In this document: in pieces, positions 34,624-45,789 of the stretch
How the letters are laid out: each line of letters opens with the position of its first letter
Position numbering within the stretch: the first letter of the stretch is position 1
DNA from: Cephalotrichum gorgonifer
Lineage: Eukaryota > Ascomycota > Sordariomycetes > Microascales > Microascaceae
Direction: 5' to 3'
NCBI GenBank assembly: GCA_900312665.1
Contig: ONZQ02000006.1
Span: forward strand, 1,063,126 to 1,127,125
DNA: 64,000 nucleotides
The notes under the pieces: model-generated
What the model was told of the DNA's origin: nothing
Database searches by the model: none
What the model saw: only the letters and a program-made list of their open reading frames with translations
Position numbers and translations under genes: made by a program

Positions 34624-35372
34624 TGTGAGCGGTAGGTTGTTGAGGAGGGGGCGCTTTAACTGTTGTGGGGGTTGAGCTGGGAGGGAGAGTTGTGGTTGCG
34701 ATGCGTGGTGGTTTGCTGTTGGCGCGCGTTTGATGGATCTGGGTCCATGAGCTCCGAAGCTCTTTTTTTGCGATCTTTGGAAGTGTCACGTGCTGAGCCT
34801 GTACGTAACCAGTCGATTGATCTTGGTGGTTAAGATGTGGTACATGCTCGTACGTTATAATTTGCATGTGCATATAGGTACCGTGCGCTAGTGGAACACC
34901 ACCACTTCATCTACGTCTCGTTTCTGGGACATGACATGGACTTCAATTCTCGCCAGAGATCAACAGCAACCACCATATTATGACCGAAAACGGAGTCTAG
35001 TGTTAATTGATTTCCCTCCCCTATGGGAATATTTATCTACATTGGGGCCTACCAGCACATCTAAACCTACTCCTTTACGAATTCGCTCGCTCGTAGCTTC
35101 GGGAACATGGTGGCCGATCAATCTGGAAGACGGGAGGATTGAGAGGTAAAGGCAATGGAGTTTAGATCAAAGTGTAGCTCATGTTACATATCTACTTATT
35201 CTTTAGACATTAAACTAATATCAAAAGACCTGAGGGCAGACTTGCCCCCCGGCCCTACGTACGCCTCGTCCCCTGACGCACCCACCGTCACAACCGGAAC
35301 GAGCCTGGAGAACCCCGAACCACTCGGCCGGACTACTCCGGCTGGAACCTGACACCGCTTCTGCATCGGTTG
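34624..35372. other. Intergenic region upstream of TIM10
   Basis: About 750 bp with a TCACGTG box at 34786-34792. Two short frames (34931-35149 and 35155-35352) have no support. Confidence 0.45.
34786..34792 (-). promoter_or_regulatory. TCACGTG box upstream of TIM10
   Basis: TCACGTG heptamer 163 bp before the TIM10 start codon; a possible bHLH site like those near other housekeeping genes in this window. Confidence 0.4.
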
Positions 35373-36623
35373 TTACCCCTCCAAGTGCTCGTTATCCCGT
35401 ATGTAGTTTCCTAACTCCGAGGACGCGAACGAGCTCGAGCTCGAATGGCTATGAAGCGACGTAGGCCCCGGTGTGCGAGAGAGCGGCTGGACAGCCCCGT
35501 CTAAATCGATTAGTCCAGCCCTGTGAAAGAGCAACTTAGCCCCGGGAAACGTACAATCAAACGGTTCCAAGAACAACGGATTTCCCACGTGCCTCGCCCC
35601 ACGCCACACACCCTCCGGTCCCATCTCCACCAACCTCTCCGCCGCCCAGATGATGCCCCCGCCCAGCAGAAGCCTCCCCTCCCCCGTCCGATCCCCCGTC
35701 ATCTCCATGAACTCCTCGGCCAGGACATCGACCAGCGTCGTCAGGCTCAGGACCCTCCCCTTGCGCATGTACACCGTCTCGATCCCCGCGAACCCCTCCT
35801 CGCTAACAAACTTCATCCGCACCCGGCGGACGTGGCTCTTTTCCCCTGCCAGGAGTACCCCGAACTCCTTCTCCGTGGGGTAGAGGACCACACCCCTGGC
35901 GGCCGCCCACGACCTCATCACGTTCTTGCAGTGCTCTGGGCAGAGCACGCTGACGTGGGTAGGGAGACGGCCGCCGAACCCGTGCATTATGAGGCACGCT
36001 ACGCCGGTGACGGCGTAGGGGATGTGAGCCAGGTTCTCACCGAGCCAGGTAACGACTCGTGAGACGGTGGGGGGGTTCATGGGCGCGTCGTGGCGGATGT
36101 CGCGGGCTTCTGCCGCGGACCTTCGGGGAAGAGCGGGGAGGGACTTGTTGAGGCAGGGTGGTTCGGGTGCGTGGTGGGTTGGGGGAGGGCTACGCATCTG
36201 TTTGAGGGGGAGGGTAGGTAGTGGCTTCTCGTATGTGATTCCCTGATTGTTAGGTAGGGAGGTAATCGGAGCCGGCGGGCGACGGGCGGAAGGGCTCTGC
36301 CTCTGCTGGCCCCCGGGATCGTTCATCTTGTGGTCAGGTCCCGAAGACCCTATCTTCTTGCTCTTACCCTGCGTATAGTCCCTTGAGAAGGCGGCTTTGA
36401 GGCTTCTTTTGAGCCTCTGTAGCTGCCGTGAGAGTAGATAGAGAGTACTCAGGTAGTTCGCCCGGGCCCGCTTGTCAAGGGGGGAAGGGTTAGCCATACT
36501 TAATTTCCGTCGTTTAACTCGCTGGTTTCGTTGACTTACTGAGAGAATACCTACAAAGGTACCCCGAAAGATGCCCGAATCCGGTGCGCGAGATGGTTCT
36601 TTGGCGTTCGAGAGTAAGTGCAA
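35373..36623 (-). CDS. Uncharacterised fungal protein, disordered N-terminus
   Basis: Open frame of 416 aa; an internal ATG at 36497 (374 aa) is a plausible alternative because the first 42 codons contain splice-like signals (GTAGGT...AG). The N-terminal half is basic and proline-rich with PLPTLPLK- and SLPALPRR-type repeats. The C-terminal half (from about residue 195) looks folded: VVTWLGENLAHIPYAVTGVA, MHGFGGRLPTHVSVLCPEHC, GIETVYMRKGRVLSLTTLVD. The pattern of a conserved domain with 'G.a.lm.g' and a later beta-rich part recalls nucleotidyltransferase-like substrate folds, but catalytic residues are not evident, and I assign no function. Confidence 0.65.
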   Translation of the reverse strand: MHLLSNAKEPSRAPDSGIFRGTFVGILSVSQRNQRVKRRKLSMANPSPLDKRARANYLSTLYLLSRQLQRLKRSLKAAFSRDYTQGKSKKIGSSGPDHKMNDPGGQQRQSPSARRPPAPITSLPNNQGITYEKPLPTLPLKQMRSPPPTHHAPEPPCLNKSLPALPRRSAAEARDIRHDAPMNPPTVSRVVTWLGENLAHIPYAVTGVACLIMHGFGGRLPTHVSVLCPEHCKNVMRSWAAARGVVLYPTEKEFGVLLAGEKSHVRRVRMKFVSEEGFAGIETVYMRKGRVLSLTTLVDVLAEEFMEMTGDRTGEGRLLLGGGIIWAAERLVEMGPEGVWRGARHVGNPLFLEPFDCTFPGAKLLFHRAGLIDLDGAVQPLSRTPGPTSLHSHSSSSSFASSELGNYIRDNEHLEG

Positions 36624-37042
36624 GGATCCTATGTGGTTAATAATGTAGAGACAGCCTCACCAGCTCTGAGCAACCGAGCTGGCTTCATATACACCTGTAG
36701 ACACCTTCACAACCCCTTTCTTAAGCATGCACAAGGTCGTCTCCAAGGTTGAGACTCACCTGCCAACAAAGGAATTGTCTAGGTATTGAGATTATTACCT
36801 CCAACTACTGACACAAAGCACAACAGCCAGCAGCCCTTGTCCCTGCTCGCTGACAAAGAGTTGACTCGCGATATACAGTCTTTCCATGTCACAGTGTTAA
36901 CACAAAAGAACCCAGCTGGAAAAGTCACTTTACATTGATGTGCCTGCTTCTAAGTCATATCCCGGCCCATCGAAAGTTCTAGTGGTACAAACCCAAAGAG
37001 TTTCATCCGTGGGTATCTCCTCGTGGTACAGACATCGGTCCC
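36624..37042. other. Intergenic region between unknown gene and RPN11
   Basis: About 420 bp containing the 5' end of the unknown gene and the RPN11 3' UTR. Nothing else is seen. Confidence 0.45.
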
Positions 37043-38218
37043 TTATAACTCCTCCTCAACATCCATGAGGTCATCGTTAGCCTGGCCGTTCGCGCCCGCC
37101 GGCGCCTCCTTCTTTCCCGGCATCGTCGCGTCCTTATCAATCATCTGCCTGGACACCGAGACGATGTTGTCCTCGATGAGCTGCTGGCCAACCTCGGCAA
37201 GATGCTTCTTGGGATCTAGCTTTCCGACGTAGCGCGTCTTCAGCTGGTCCTTTGTGAGCTCGGTCTCCTCCTTAACTCGCTTCTCGTAGCCTTCCGCGAG
37301 AGTGACGAGCCTCTGCAGCTTCTCCTTGTTGCGGTCGCCCTCGCCCCTAAAGTCCTCCATCGTCAAGGCCTCCGTCCACACGTGCTTGTGTAGGTTCATG
37401 AGCATGTTCTCCTCCAAGGCGGTCTTCCTGTAGTTGATCCCGATCGAGTAGTAGTACCTGTTCAGGCCGTGGATGAGGGCCTGGATGGATGGCTTGTTGA
37501 GGTGTCCGAGGTTGCTCGTGCTCTGGCGAGGCTCCTGGCCAAGCATCAGGGACTGGGGGTTGATCAGTCGGAACGCGTCGATGACGACCTTGCCCTTGAC
37601 GGACTGGATAGGATCGACGACGACGGCGACGGCACGGGGTGTGAGTTGTTCGAATGATTGCTGGGTTTGGATATCGACCGATGACAGCCAACAGCCGAAG
37701 CCGGGATGGGAGTGGTACCAGCCGACCACGGACTCGGGTCTGATATAAAAATGTTAGGCCTGAATTATGGCAAATGATCGTCATAGCGGAGGTTGGAGGT
37801 TGGAGCTCGCGACGTAGTAGAACATACCTTCCGGTTTGCCTCAACATGTCCATCATCTTCATTTGGAAAACGGGGTCGACAGCCTCGACACTGACACCCG
37901 TACCGCTCTGAGGCATGGCAAATACATCCACCACCCGCACAGTGAAGTCATCGACGAACTCGCCCAGCATCAGCCCCATGACTTCCATGGGCACACCAGC
38001 ACGCCCGTGTCGGAGCATCTTGAGTAGGGCTAGGGAGGAAATGTAGACGGTCTCGGAGTTATCGATCAAGCTCGTGTTGTCCTGGTCGCAAGGAGAGTTA
38101 GACGGTAGTTCTCATGGAATTCTCGCGCGGCGAAGTGGGCGCAACATACTGCACCGGGCTGGCTCCCCATGCCACCACCAAGGCCACCGGGTCCCAGGAT
38201 GTTCCTAAGGCGCTCCAT
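37043..38218 (-). CDS. RPN11: 26S proteasome deubiquitinase Rpn11
   Basis: Exons on the minus strand 38218-38150, 38081-37828 and 37739-37043 total 1020 nt, 339 aa. Rpn11 is the zinc metalloprotease of the proteasome lid that removes ubiquitin chains from committed substrates. The MPN+ domain carries [14 protein letters not shown] with the conserved Glu and the JAMM motif [14 protein letters not shown], complete after splicing of intron 2 just ahead of [18 protein letters not shown] and [14 protein letters not shown] are typical of the family. The N-terminal [12 protein letters not shown] is the usual fungal start and its ATG is the only one that fits. It lies head to head with RPD3. Confidence 0.95.
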
Positions 38219-39167
38219 CGTGTTTAGAGCTCTGTTTGGTTATGGAGTTGGTATTCCTGGAAATGTGGGTCGTTGGGTAGGAGAAGTGGATGGGCGATCT
38301 GAGCGGATGAACGTGTGGGGTGGTTGATGGGAGCTGGAGTTGGGTATGTCGGACTTTGCAGCTCCTGGTGTTGACGCAGCAGCTCGCAGCCTGCGTTTGG
38401 CGAGCATCAGCAGGCCGCTGGCCAGCCACCTTGGCGCTAGCTATTATTGGATTAGCTTGACATGGGTCGCTTAGTCAATCACCACGTGACTGGCCTCTCT
38501 CCCTTGTGTACGAGCACCTAAGTGATGACAAGTGAATTTAATTGGGGCGTTGCGCTATTAGCCTTGCAGCACAAGGGCCAAGCTTCAGCATCTCTTGATT
38601 GGAGAGAATTGTGGGACATTGGATTTATGTAATCCAAAACTCTCTGAAGCTTATGCCGAGTCAATAAGCCAAGCTACCATATGCGCGCTGCGCGCCCTGA
38701 CACTCTCCACACCAAGGCTGATGAGAGACAACGAATCTTCGCCCTTTCATCTTCTGTGGCAATATTGACAGAGTATTGACACCACACGTACTTCGAGAGT
38801 CTTAAATCGAGGGCGGTTGAGAAAGCGCCGAGCCGGTTACTTACACTAGCGCCTCGATTTTCTAGTGCTCCAAATGATACCGAGTTTGCCCCCGTCGCCA
38901 TCATTATAAACTTCCTCCACCCCGACCCACCTCCGAGGATTCAACCTTTGTCGCTTCTCAGACGTGAACCCCGTTTCGCGTCCCTACACTCACCGATCGC
39001 GAGCATTCGGGTTTTCCCCGACGAGATCTGTTCCCAACATTGCCTCCTACCGCTCCTCAGCCCGGTCGCCATACGGCCCTCCGCCATCGCATCGCAGCTC
39101 GATTCTATCGATCTCGCCACACCTTGACATCCACATCTTATCCATCTTCTTCTAACATACATTCGCC
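38219..39167. promoter_or_regulatory. Divergent promoter region of RPN11 and RPD3
   Basis: 949 bp between two divergent start codons. CACGTGA lies at 38483-38489 (TCACGTG on the minus strand), 265 bp from the RPN11 ATG and about 680 bp from the RPD3 ATG. The segment before RPD3 is pyrimidine-rich (39100-39160), typical of a fungal 5' leader. Confidence 0.5.
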
Positions 39168-41203
39168 ATGTCAATCACGGGGCCTCTGGGGTCCACGGCC
39201 CTCAGTGGCAGTTCCACGCCACGGAAGGTCGCCTACTTCTACGACGACGACATCGGCTACTATGCCTACCCCGTCGGCCACCCGATGAAGCCGCACCGCA
39301 TTCGGCTTGCCCATAACCTCATCATGCATTACAATCTCTACAGGCATATGGAAGTATACGTGAGTTTTCCCGTCGCCACTGTCCCCAGACGCTCCCCCCC
39401 TCCTCTAGAACGGCCCACGATGCTAACATTATCCGTCTCCCTCCACAGCGCGCCAAGCCCGCGACGAAAATGGAGATGACGCAATTCCACACGGACGAGT
39501 ACATCGACTTTCTCCAGAAAGTAACACCGGATAATATGGATGCGTACCAAAAGGAGCAGGGGAAGTACAACGTCGGCGACGACTGTCCCGTCATCGACGG
39601 CCTCTTCGAGTTTTGCGGGATCAGCGCCGGAGCGTCTATGGAGGGAGCTGCCAGGCTCAACCGTCAAAAGTGCGACATCGCCGTCAACTGGGCGGGAGGT
39701 CTACATCATGCCAAAAAGAGCGAAGCTAGTGGCTTCTGTTATGTGAATGGTTCGTGAAGCTTAGAGGTCCTGAGTAACGGTGGATTGCGATACTGACTTC
39801 CTCCACAGACATCGTTCTGGGCATTCTGGAACTTCTTCGTTTTAACAAGCGAGTCCTCTACATCGACATTGATGTCCATCACGGAGACGGAGTGGAGGAG
39901 GCATTCTATACGACGGATCGCGTCATGACGTGCTCCTTCCACAAATACGGAGAATACTTCCCCGGAACCGGCGAGCTTAGGGACGTCGGCATCGGGCCGG
40001 GGAAGCATTACGCTGTCAACTTCCCGCTGCGTGATGGAATCACTGACCTGTCATACAAGTCCATCTTCGAGCCTGTCATGACCAAGGTGATGGAGTTCTA
40101 CCAACCCGACGTTATCGTACTTCAGTGCGGCAGTGACAGCCTGTCAGGCGACCGCTTGGGTTGCTTCAACCTGAGCATGAAGGGACATGCCAACTGCGTC
40201 CACTTCATGAAGAGCTTCAACAAGCCCACCCTGGTTCTAGGTGGCGGAGGCTACACTATGCGCAATGTCTCACGAACCTGGGCGTACGAGACGGGAGTGG
40301 TCCTTGGCAAGCATAACGAGATGGAGCCGAGCATTCCTTACAACGAGTACTATTCTGTGAGTCTTCCTTCCCCTACTGTCAGATTACAGGTGGCAGGTAT
40401 GCTAACAGATTTATTTTTTATAGTACTACGCGCCAGACTTCCAGCTGGACGTGCGAGCTTCGAACATGGAGAACGCAAACAGCACCGAGTACCTCGAAAA
40501 GATCAAGGCAGCGGTGTTTGAGAACCTCCGACATACAGTACCGGCCCCCTCGGTACAGATGCAGAACATCCCCCCGTCCTTCGGCGCCATGACGGACGAG
40601 GAAGAGGCAGAGTTGGACGACCTCAACGAGGACGCGAATCCGGACGCTCGCCACACGCAGCACACCATCGACAAGACGATCGTAAATGAGGCAGAGTTTG
40701 AGGAGAGCGAGGATGAGGAAATGGGGGGGTTGAACGGCGGTGCGCCGCGCCGGAACAATATCAAGCCACGCCCGTTCATGGACTTCAAGGATGATGTCCC
40801 GGCCGAGACCGGTTCGGGAACAGGGACGCCGGCCAACGAATCTACGGCCGACGGTCCCGAGGCGGAGGACCCCGATGTCACGATTGATGATGCTGACGCC
40901 ACCATCGCCGGGTCTTCTGAGGATAAGCCCCTCGAGACGACGGAGAAGGAGGTGGAGGCAGAGGCACAGAAGGAGGTAGAGGTAGAGGCGGAGTCCGAGG
41001 CCAAGGTCACTGTATCTGAGGCGGAGGCTGCTCCTGAGTCCAATGTGCGCGAGGTTGAGATGACACAGGAGGAGCCGGCTAAGGAGACGGCGGAGGAGAA
41101 GGAGAAGTCTCCCGAGAAGGCGCCCGAGGGTCCAGTTGATGCTGACGGAGATGTTGGGATGGTGATGGAGGACACAGTCGTCAAGGAGGAGGAGAAACGA
41201 TGA
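39168..41203 (+). CDS. RPD3: Class I histone deacetylase Rpd3/RpdA
   Basis: Exons 39168-39359, 39449-39749, 39809-40356 and 40424-41203 total 1821 nt, 606 aa. It removes acetyl groups from histone lysines as the catalytic subunit of Sin3-type complexes. The catalytic core includes [32 protein letters not shown] with the paired His, [16 protein letters not shown] with the zinc-binding Asp/His, [29 protein letters not shown] and [14 protein letters not shown] with the active-site Tyr. The C-terminal 170 residues are acidic and Glu/Ala-rich. Filamentous RpdA enzymes have such an extension, and part of it is known to be essential in Aspergillus. The [11 protein letters not shown] junction marks it as Rpd3-type rather than Hos2-type. 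Confidence 0.95.
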
Positions 41204-41766
41204 GCCATTGCGCGACTTGCTCGAGGGGTTTCCTCAAAGTGGTAAGGGGGTGGAAGGGAGCGAGAATTTCTCTTTCAGCGGTAAGAAACCACCAGAAAGT
41301 TGTTGCGCACAAGGGCAGTGGCTACGCTATCTGGCTGGTCGGAGGCATGAATAGCAACGGCGTTTAGAGGGCGGGGGGCCTGATGGATAGGGGAGTGAAG
41401 CAAATGATTCTTGTTTTTACGGGGGAACAATTGTATCATCATATATATTAGTCCCTCTTCATGGGGGACTGGACTGGGGCTGAGTTGCCAAAAAGCGCTG
41501 TGCCAGGCTTGGTATTTGAGTCGGGGCGGTCTTCTTTCCGTGTTATCGGCGCATTGGGAGAGTTTTTGATTATTTTGCTATTTAATATATCCGTGCCATT
41601 CAGAGTTTGTTAATCATATTCTTAGGTGATGCACGAGACTTTGTGAGAGAAAAGGGGGGTTTGGTTTGGTTGGGTTTCACCAAAGGGGTTGCCTTTGTCT
41701 CCTGTAATGACGGCGTCGCTCGTCATGTTCATGATAAGACCACTATATGCTTCAGCATGTCACTCA
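41204..41766. other. Convergent 3' region after RPD3
   Basis: About 560 bp of 3' UTR sequence between convergent genes. No coding signal is seen. Confidence 0.45.
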
Positions 41767-44179
41767 TTACACCATATGTACCTGGACATCCTTCTCAAAT
41801 ATGGTGATCAGCATGCGCGTGTCCGACCCCGTCAGGACTGCCTGGCCGACCTTGGCCGTCCGCAGCGCAGCCACGAGGGCGTACAGGCTCTCCGCCGCGC
41901 TGAGCCTCTTATCCTCGAGCCACAGCAACGCCGCGCCGCCTAGCTTCCCGTACTCCTCGACGCGCAGAGACTCGCTCATCAGGTCGTGGAAGCGCTCGTT
42001 GTACTGTGAGATCATGCGCGCCACCAGGGCAGGCGTCTGTTCTAGCAGGCGAGCCGGCCCGTCCCGGATCTCCGGCATGCGCCCGACGAGGGATAGCCAG
42101 GCGTCGAGGCGCATCAGCTCGATGACGCGTCGCTCGCAAGACTCGTGGGACGGCGACGACAGGATCCGGTCGACCTGGTCCTCGTAGGACCCGAGGAGGT
42201 CGACGGCGGGGATGGGCTGCGCGAAGGCCGGGTGTGCTACGGTAGCGTAGGTCCCCGCGCAGACGACCCCGCCTTCGGCGTCGTAGGCGTAGGCCGGGTA
42301 GGTGCGGACACCGGACCGCATGGCCTTGATGGTGTCGTCGATCGGGGGGCCGAGCGCGCGGTAGTAGATGCCGTTCGCGTCCCCGAAGCTGATGTCCAGC
42401 GCGTGGATGAAGGTCGCGATGGCGCCGATGCAGACGTAAGGTGTAAGCTGTTCGAACTCGCGCCACGGGGTGGCCCAGAATCCCGGGATGATATCCGTCT
42501 GCGAGAGCCAGAACCAGTCGACCTGGGCGGGGTCGTAAGGCGGGTCCATCTTCCATGGGAGATTGTTCTGTGAGGGCGCCCACATTTTGGTTGGCCTCCG
42601 TCTAGGCTCTACCGGAAGCGAGCGCTCGGTAGAGTGCCGGGACCCCCGTGAATGAGTAGAATTGGATCGAGTCCCCTGTCTTCTCGATGGATTTTGCCCA
42701 ACGGATGAATCCGACCCAGTGGCCCAGTTATCACCATCGGCCGACTCTGGAGCATCTTCCGTGCGGGATGGCGGCGTGGTCGTGCTCCCATCGCTGTGGC
42801 TCTTCTCTGGCTGACTCTCCTCTGCGCCTTGAGCCTCCCGTGCTTGCGCCTCTCGCGCATCACGAATCCTCCGAGTGTGGCGCCATAGCAGATTTTGCTC
42901 GGGCTCACTTACCCACCTCCTTACGATGATGTGGTCGGGGTCGGTCTAGGTTGGGATCAGTCTTGGTATATCACCATTAGTTATGTTTGCATTGGGAAAT
43001 GATTACCTTCGATATCTCGTAGTCAAACCCGAAAGCCCGGACAGTTTCCTCCTCGAGGTACCGGAGAGCCATTCTAGTATATGTTGGCCTTCTCTGACCG
43101 TCAGGGGCCATATACGACTCCCAGCTGAAGCCGGGAAATCGAAAATCAGGCTGGGCAACCTCCTTGATCAGAGCTGCTTCGGTGTGGCTAAAACCCTGAT
43201 ATGTGGACTTCGGACGAGGTTCTGTTGGGTGAAGCAGGTGCCACTGCCCATCTTGTGGCTTCCTCGGTACCACAGTAGCCGCTAGAGCCGCATCGTCGTC
43301 GCCGTCGTAAGACTCGGTCCCGGGAGTGAGGGGGTCAGGATAGGGGTAAGAGGGATACTGGAAACGCGCTCGCGAACGCTGCACCCATCTCCTGCGGCGC
43401 CAATTGTAATGACGACCGGCGACGGTGCAGTTGCCCATGGTCCTCCAGAGCCAGTCCACGGGTATGGCGCCGTCCGAGCCGATACTCAGCGGCCAGGCCG
43501 AACTTCGGGGGGTGAAGTGGATCATGGGACCCAGAACGCGATGGCGGGAGCTAGTGATTGTCCCGACGGCTCCCCGGAGCGTCACGTAGCTATGCTCGAA
43601 AGAGGCAGCAGTGCACTCCATACCCATCATCAATCCTATGGCGACAACATCGCGAAGTGCTATCTGCATGGGAACGTTAGGTATGTCGGTCGGGCACCTG
43701 TCCGCGTCCCCGGGCACGAACGAGTACCCGATCGACTTGTGACACGATGCGTACGCCACCCGACAAAACGATGCCCATGAGGCCGCACCCACGCCGTCGT
43801 ATTCGGACTTATCCCGCCCATCCTTCACGGCGCCCGCCGGCTGTGGTAACGGGGCATCGATCCTCGCAAGGGACTTGGCGGCTGACAGAGGCCAGAGCTC
43901 GGGGTCCAGGCTGACCTGGGGCATCTGGTAGACCACGCGGAAGCGGAGCTGGGACATGCTCCATACGCGCCGGCCGTGGCCTGGGAGGCCGCCGAAGACG
44001 ACGCTGTCGCAGAGGCGGATCAGTTTGTTGGTGATGGAGTACTGCTGGAGAGCGTGGGCCGCGACGGTGACGAGCGCGGCGACGACGACGGCGATTCCCA
44101 GCGCCGCCCAGGTCGTTGTTGACTCATCCTCCATGGCTGACTGCGCACCTGGGATCACGCCCTGTCCTCTGGTACTCAT
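41767..44179 (-). CDS. Uncharacterised 783-aa membrane-anchored protein
   Basis: Exons on the minus strand 44179-43007 and 42945-41767 (both phase 0) total 2352 nt, 783 aa. An in-frame ATG at 44308 is an alternative start but would put 43 residues before the anchor. A single strong TM segment lies close to the N-terminus (TWAALGIAVVVAALVTVAAHAL). The following domain includes WSMSQLRFRVVYQMPQVSLD, FVPGDADRCPTDIPN, VVAIGLMMGMECTAASF and PVDWLWRTMGNCTVAGRHYN, unlike any family I can name. A hydrophilic Arg/Ser-rich linker follows (about residues 400-510), then a second folded region with WFWLSQTDIIPGFWATPW and a C-terminal helical part. No catalytic signature is recognised. It lies near the HET gene on the same strand, with a decayed gene between them. 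Confidence 0.75.
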
Positions 44180-44569
44180 GGGATGATGAGGCCCAAGTTC
44201 CGAGTCTACCTTCCTGAACGCAGGAAGGTGGTACCTGGGGTTCCGTGTGTAGTAGTGACGGGATGTACGACCACAACCACAGGCAGCAGCGACCGGGATT
44301 ACGCCCAATCAGGAATCAGGACCAGGTCACTGCCTGCATGGAGCACGCGTAAAAAGTGGGTTTTTGGGGATGCTCAATAATGGAATTGGGATGCTCGATA
44401 GTAGGACCCTTCTTTACATATAATCTTCGATGAACACTTACACATCCCTACGTCCCTGAGAGAAACGCCATCTCCTCCTTAATTCCGGTAATGGTCTCCA
44501 TCCATCTAACCCACGATCCCATGATCCTTTCACAAACTCCATCTAACTTGGAATAAACGTAATGAACCA
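44180..44569. other. Intergenic region upstream of the 783-aa gene
   Basis: About 390 bp holding the promoter of the gene on the left. No other feature is seen. Confidence 0.4.
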
Positions 44570-45457
44570 TCATGGAGGGGGGATGAAGTGATCGTCGGGC
44601 CCAATGTGGTTTGGTTGCTCGAATCTGAGTGTCTCGGTTGACCGCAGCCGAGTGTGGAGGGCGATGGTAAAGCGTTTGAGGGCTTCCTTGCGGGAAGCAC
44701 CCTCCTCTTCTGCCTCTTAGTAGTCCCACAGTGCGATCCGGGGCACGAATTGCAGGAGATTGACCTGATCAAACTCTCATCGATGTCACTGCAAAAAAAA
44801 GTATAACTCATGGAGCTCAAAAACATGTCTAGATACCTTAGGTTAGATACATGATTGAGATGGAGGCTTTCGGAGACAAGAACTTACTCTTCGCATAGTA
44901 TGGCCAGGGACGACGATTGGAAAAGTCCTCACTCACGGATAATTCCACAGGCGATCCGGAGGCGTCACCGTTTATCTCCAACATTCCCGGGAGGGATTGG
45001 TTGATATAGGTGGGCAAAAATGTTATAGATCAGTTCATCTAAACACTCCATTAGTTTTACTCCAGGGGTAATATTGTTTACAAGGGCTTGGTCATACAGC
45101 TAAGAACCTCGATGTCATGGAAAGTGGCGGGGAAATCGGGGATTACATCCCCCTTTGTCCAGAGAGTATAATGGTTCCAGTCGTACGTCTGGACGTTGCA
45201 CCACAGTTCTATGGTAAAGGCGGGCCTGGTTGTTTTGGTCCCTGGCATAAAAGTTAACTATCAGATTGCCACGAGTCAACACATCCGATGCCTTGCCGGG
45301 GACTTACCTCGCCGCTATTCCCCTTTGGAGCCTGGTTCCAAGTTGATCCATCTGGGTGGTCGAGTCGCTGATCGATCTGGTCGAGTCGCGCGTTCACTTG
45401 GAACAACGCGTCAACGATGGCCAGTGCCCCATGAACAGATCCAAAGCCTCAGTCCAT
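44570..45457 (-). pseudogene. Decayed multi-exon gene with two in-frame stops
   Basis: Four exon-like blocks on the minus strand, 45457-45308, 45257-45108, 44975-44888 and 44775-44570, keep one reading frame across introns of 50, 132 and 112 nt. Protein-like segments include FQVNARLDQIDQRLDHP, AFTIELWCNVQTYDWNHY, WPYYAKKFDQVNLLQFVP and ALKRFTIALHTRLRS. Two stops interrupt it: TGA at codon 3 (45451-45449) and TAA at 44719-44717, after which the same frame stays open for 48 codons. Both could arise from C:G to T:A changes (CGA or TGG to TGA; CAA to TAA). I recognise no family. The alternative is that exon choices are wrong and the true gene starts or ends elsewhere. Confidence 0.5.
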
Positions 45458-45789
45458 TAGAGGCTCCTTGAAGATGATCTGCAATGAAGTCAAAGTTTGG
45501 TACGATGATCTCAGATGTTGATCGATGTGTTTGTTACAGAGGACTGAATGCATGTGTTGGCGTCGATGCTTCTGCTCCTAATGGCAACGACTAGTACGTG
45601 GGACAGATTCTGCCGGCTGTCACCACCTGCTGGGTCACGTCACACACAGCACGGTAAGTGAACCAGTAACGAGTTGAACGTAGCACTACAAACGTACAGT
45701 GGCTGCACCCATATTAATTCGACGATCCGTCTCCAGATCAATTTGCCCGCCAAGTCTCAAGTTTCGGGCGTGCATCTCTTGCATGTCTC
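45458..45789. other. 3' flank of HET gene
   Basis: About 330 bp with no supported feature. Confidence 0.4.

Noticed and set aside
40426..41208. 260-codon minus frame opposite the RPD3 tail
   Set aside because: Ser-rich complement of the GAG-rich acidic tail; no independent support.
41909..42583. 224-codon minus frame parallel to the 783-aa gene
   Set aside because: Arg/Pro/His-rich out-of-frame product; the chosen frame joins smoothly to the upstream exon.
44448..44729. Alternative reading of the last exon of the decayed gene
   Set aside because: Arg/His-rich product; the frame with KEALKRFTIALHTRLRS looks far more like a protein.
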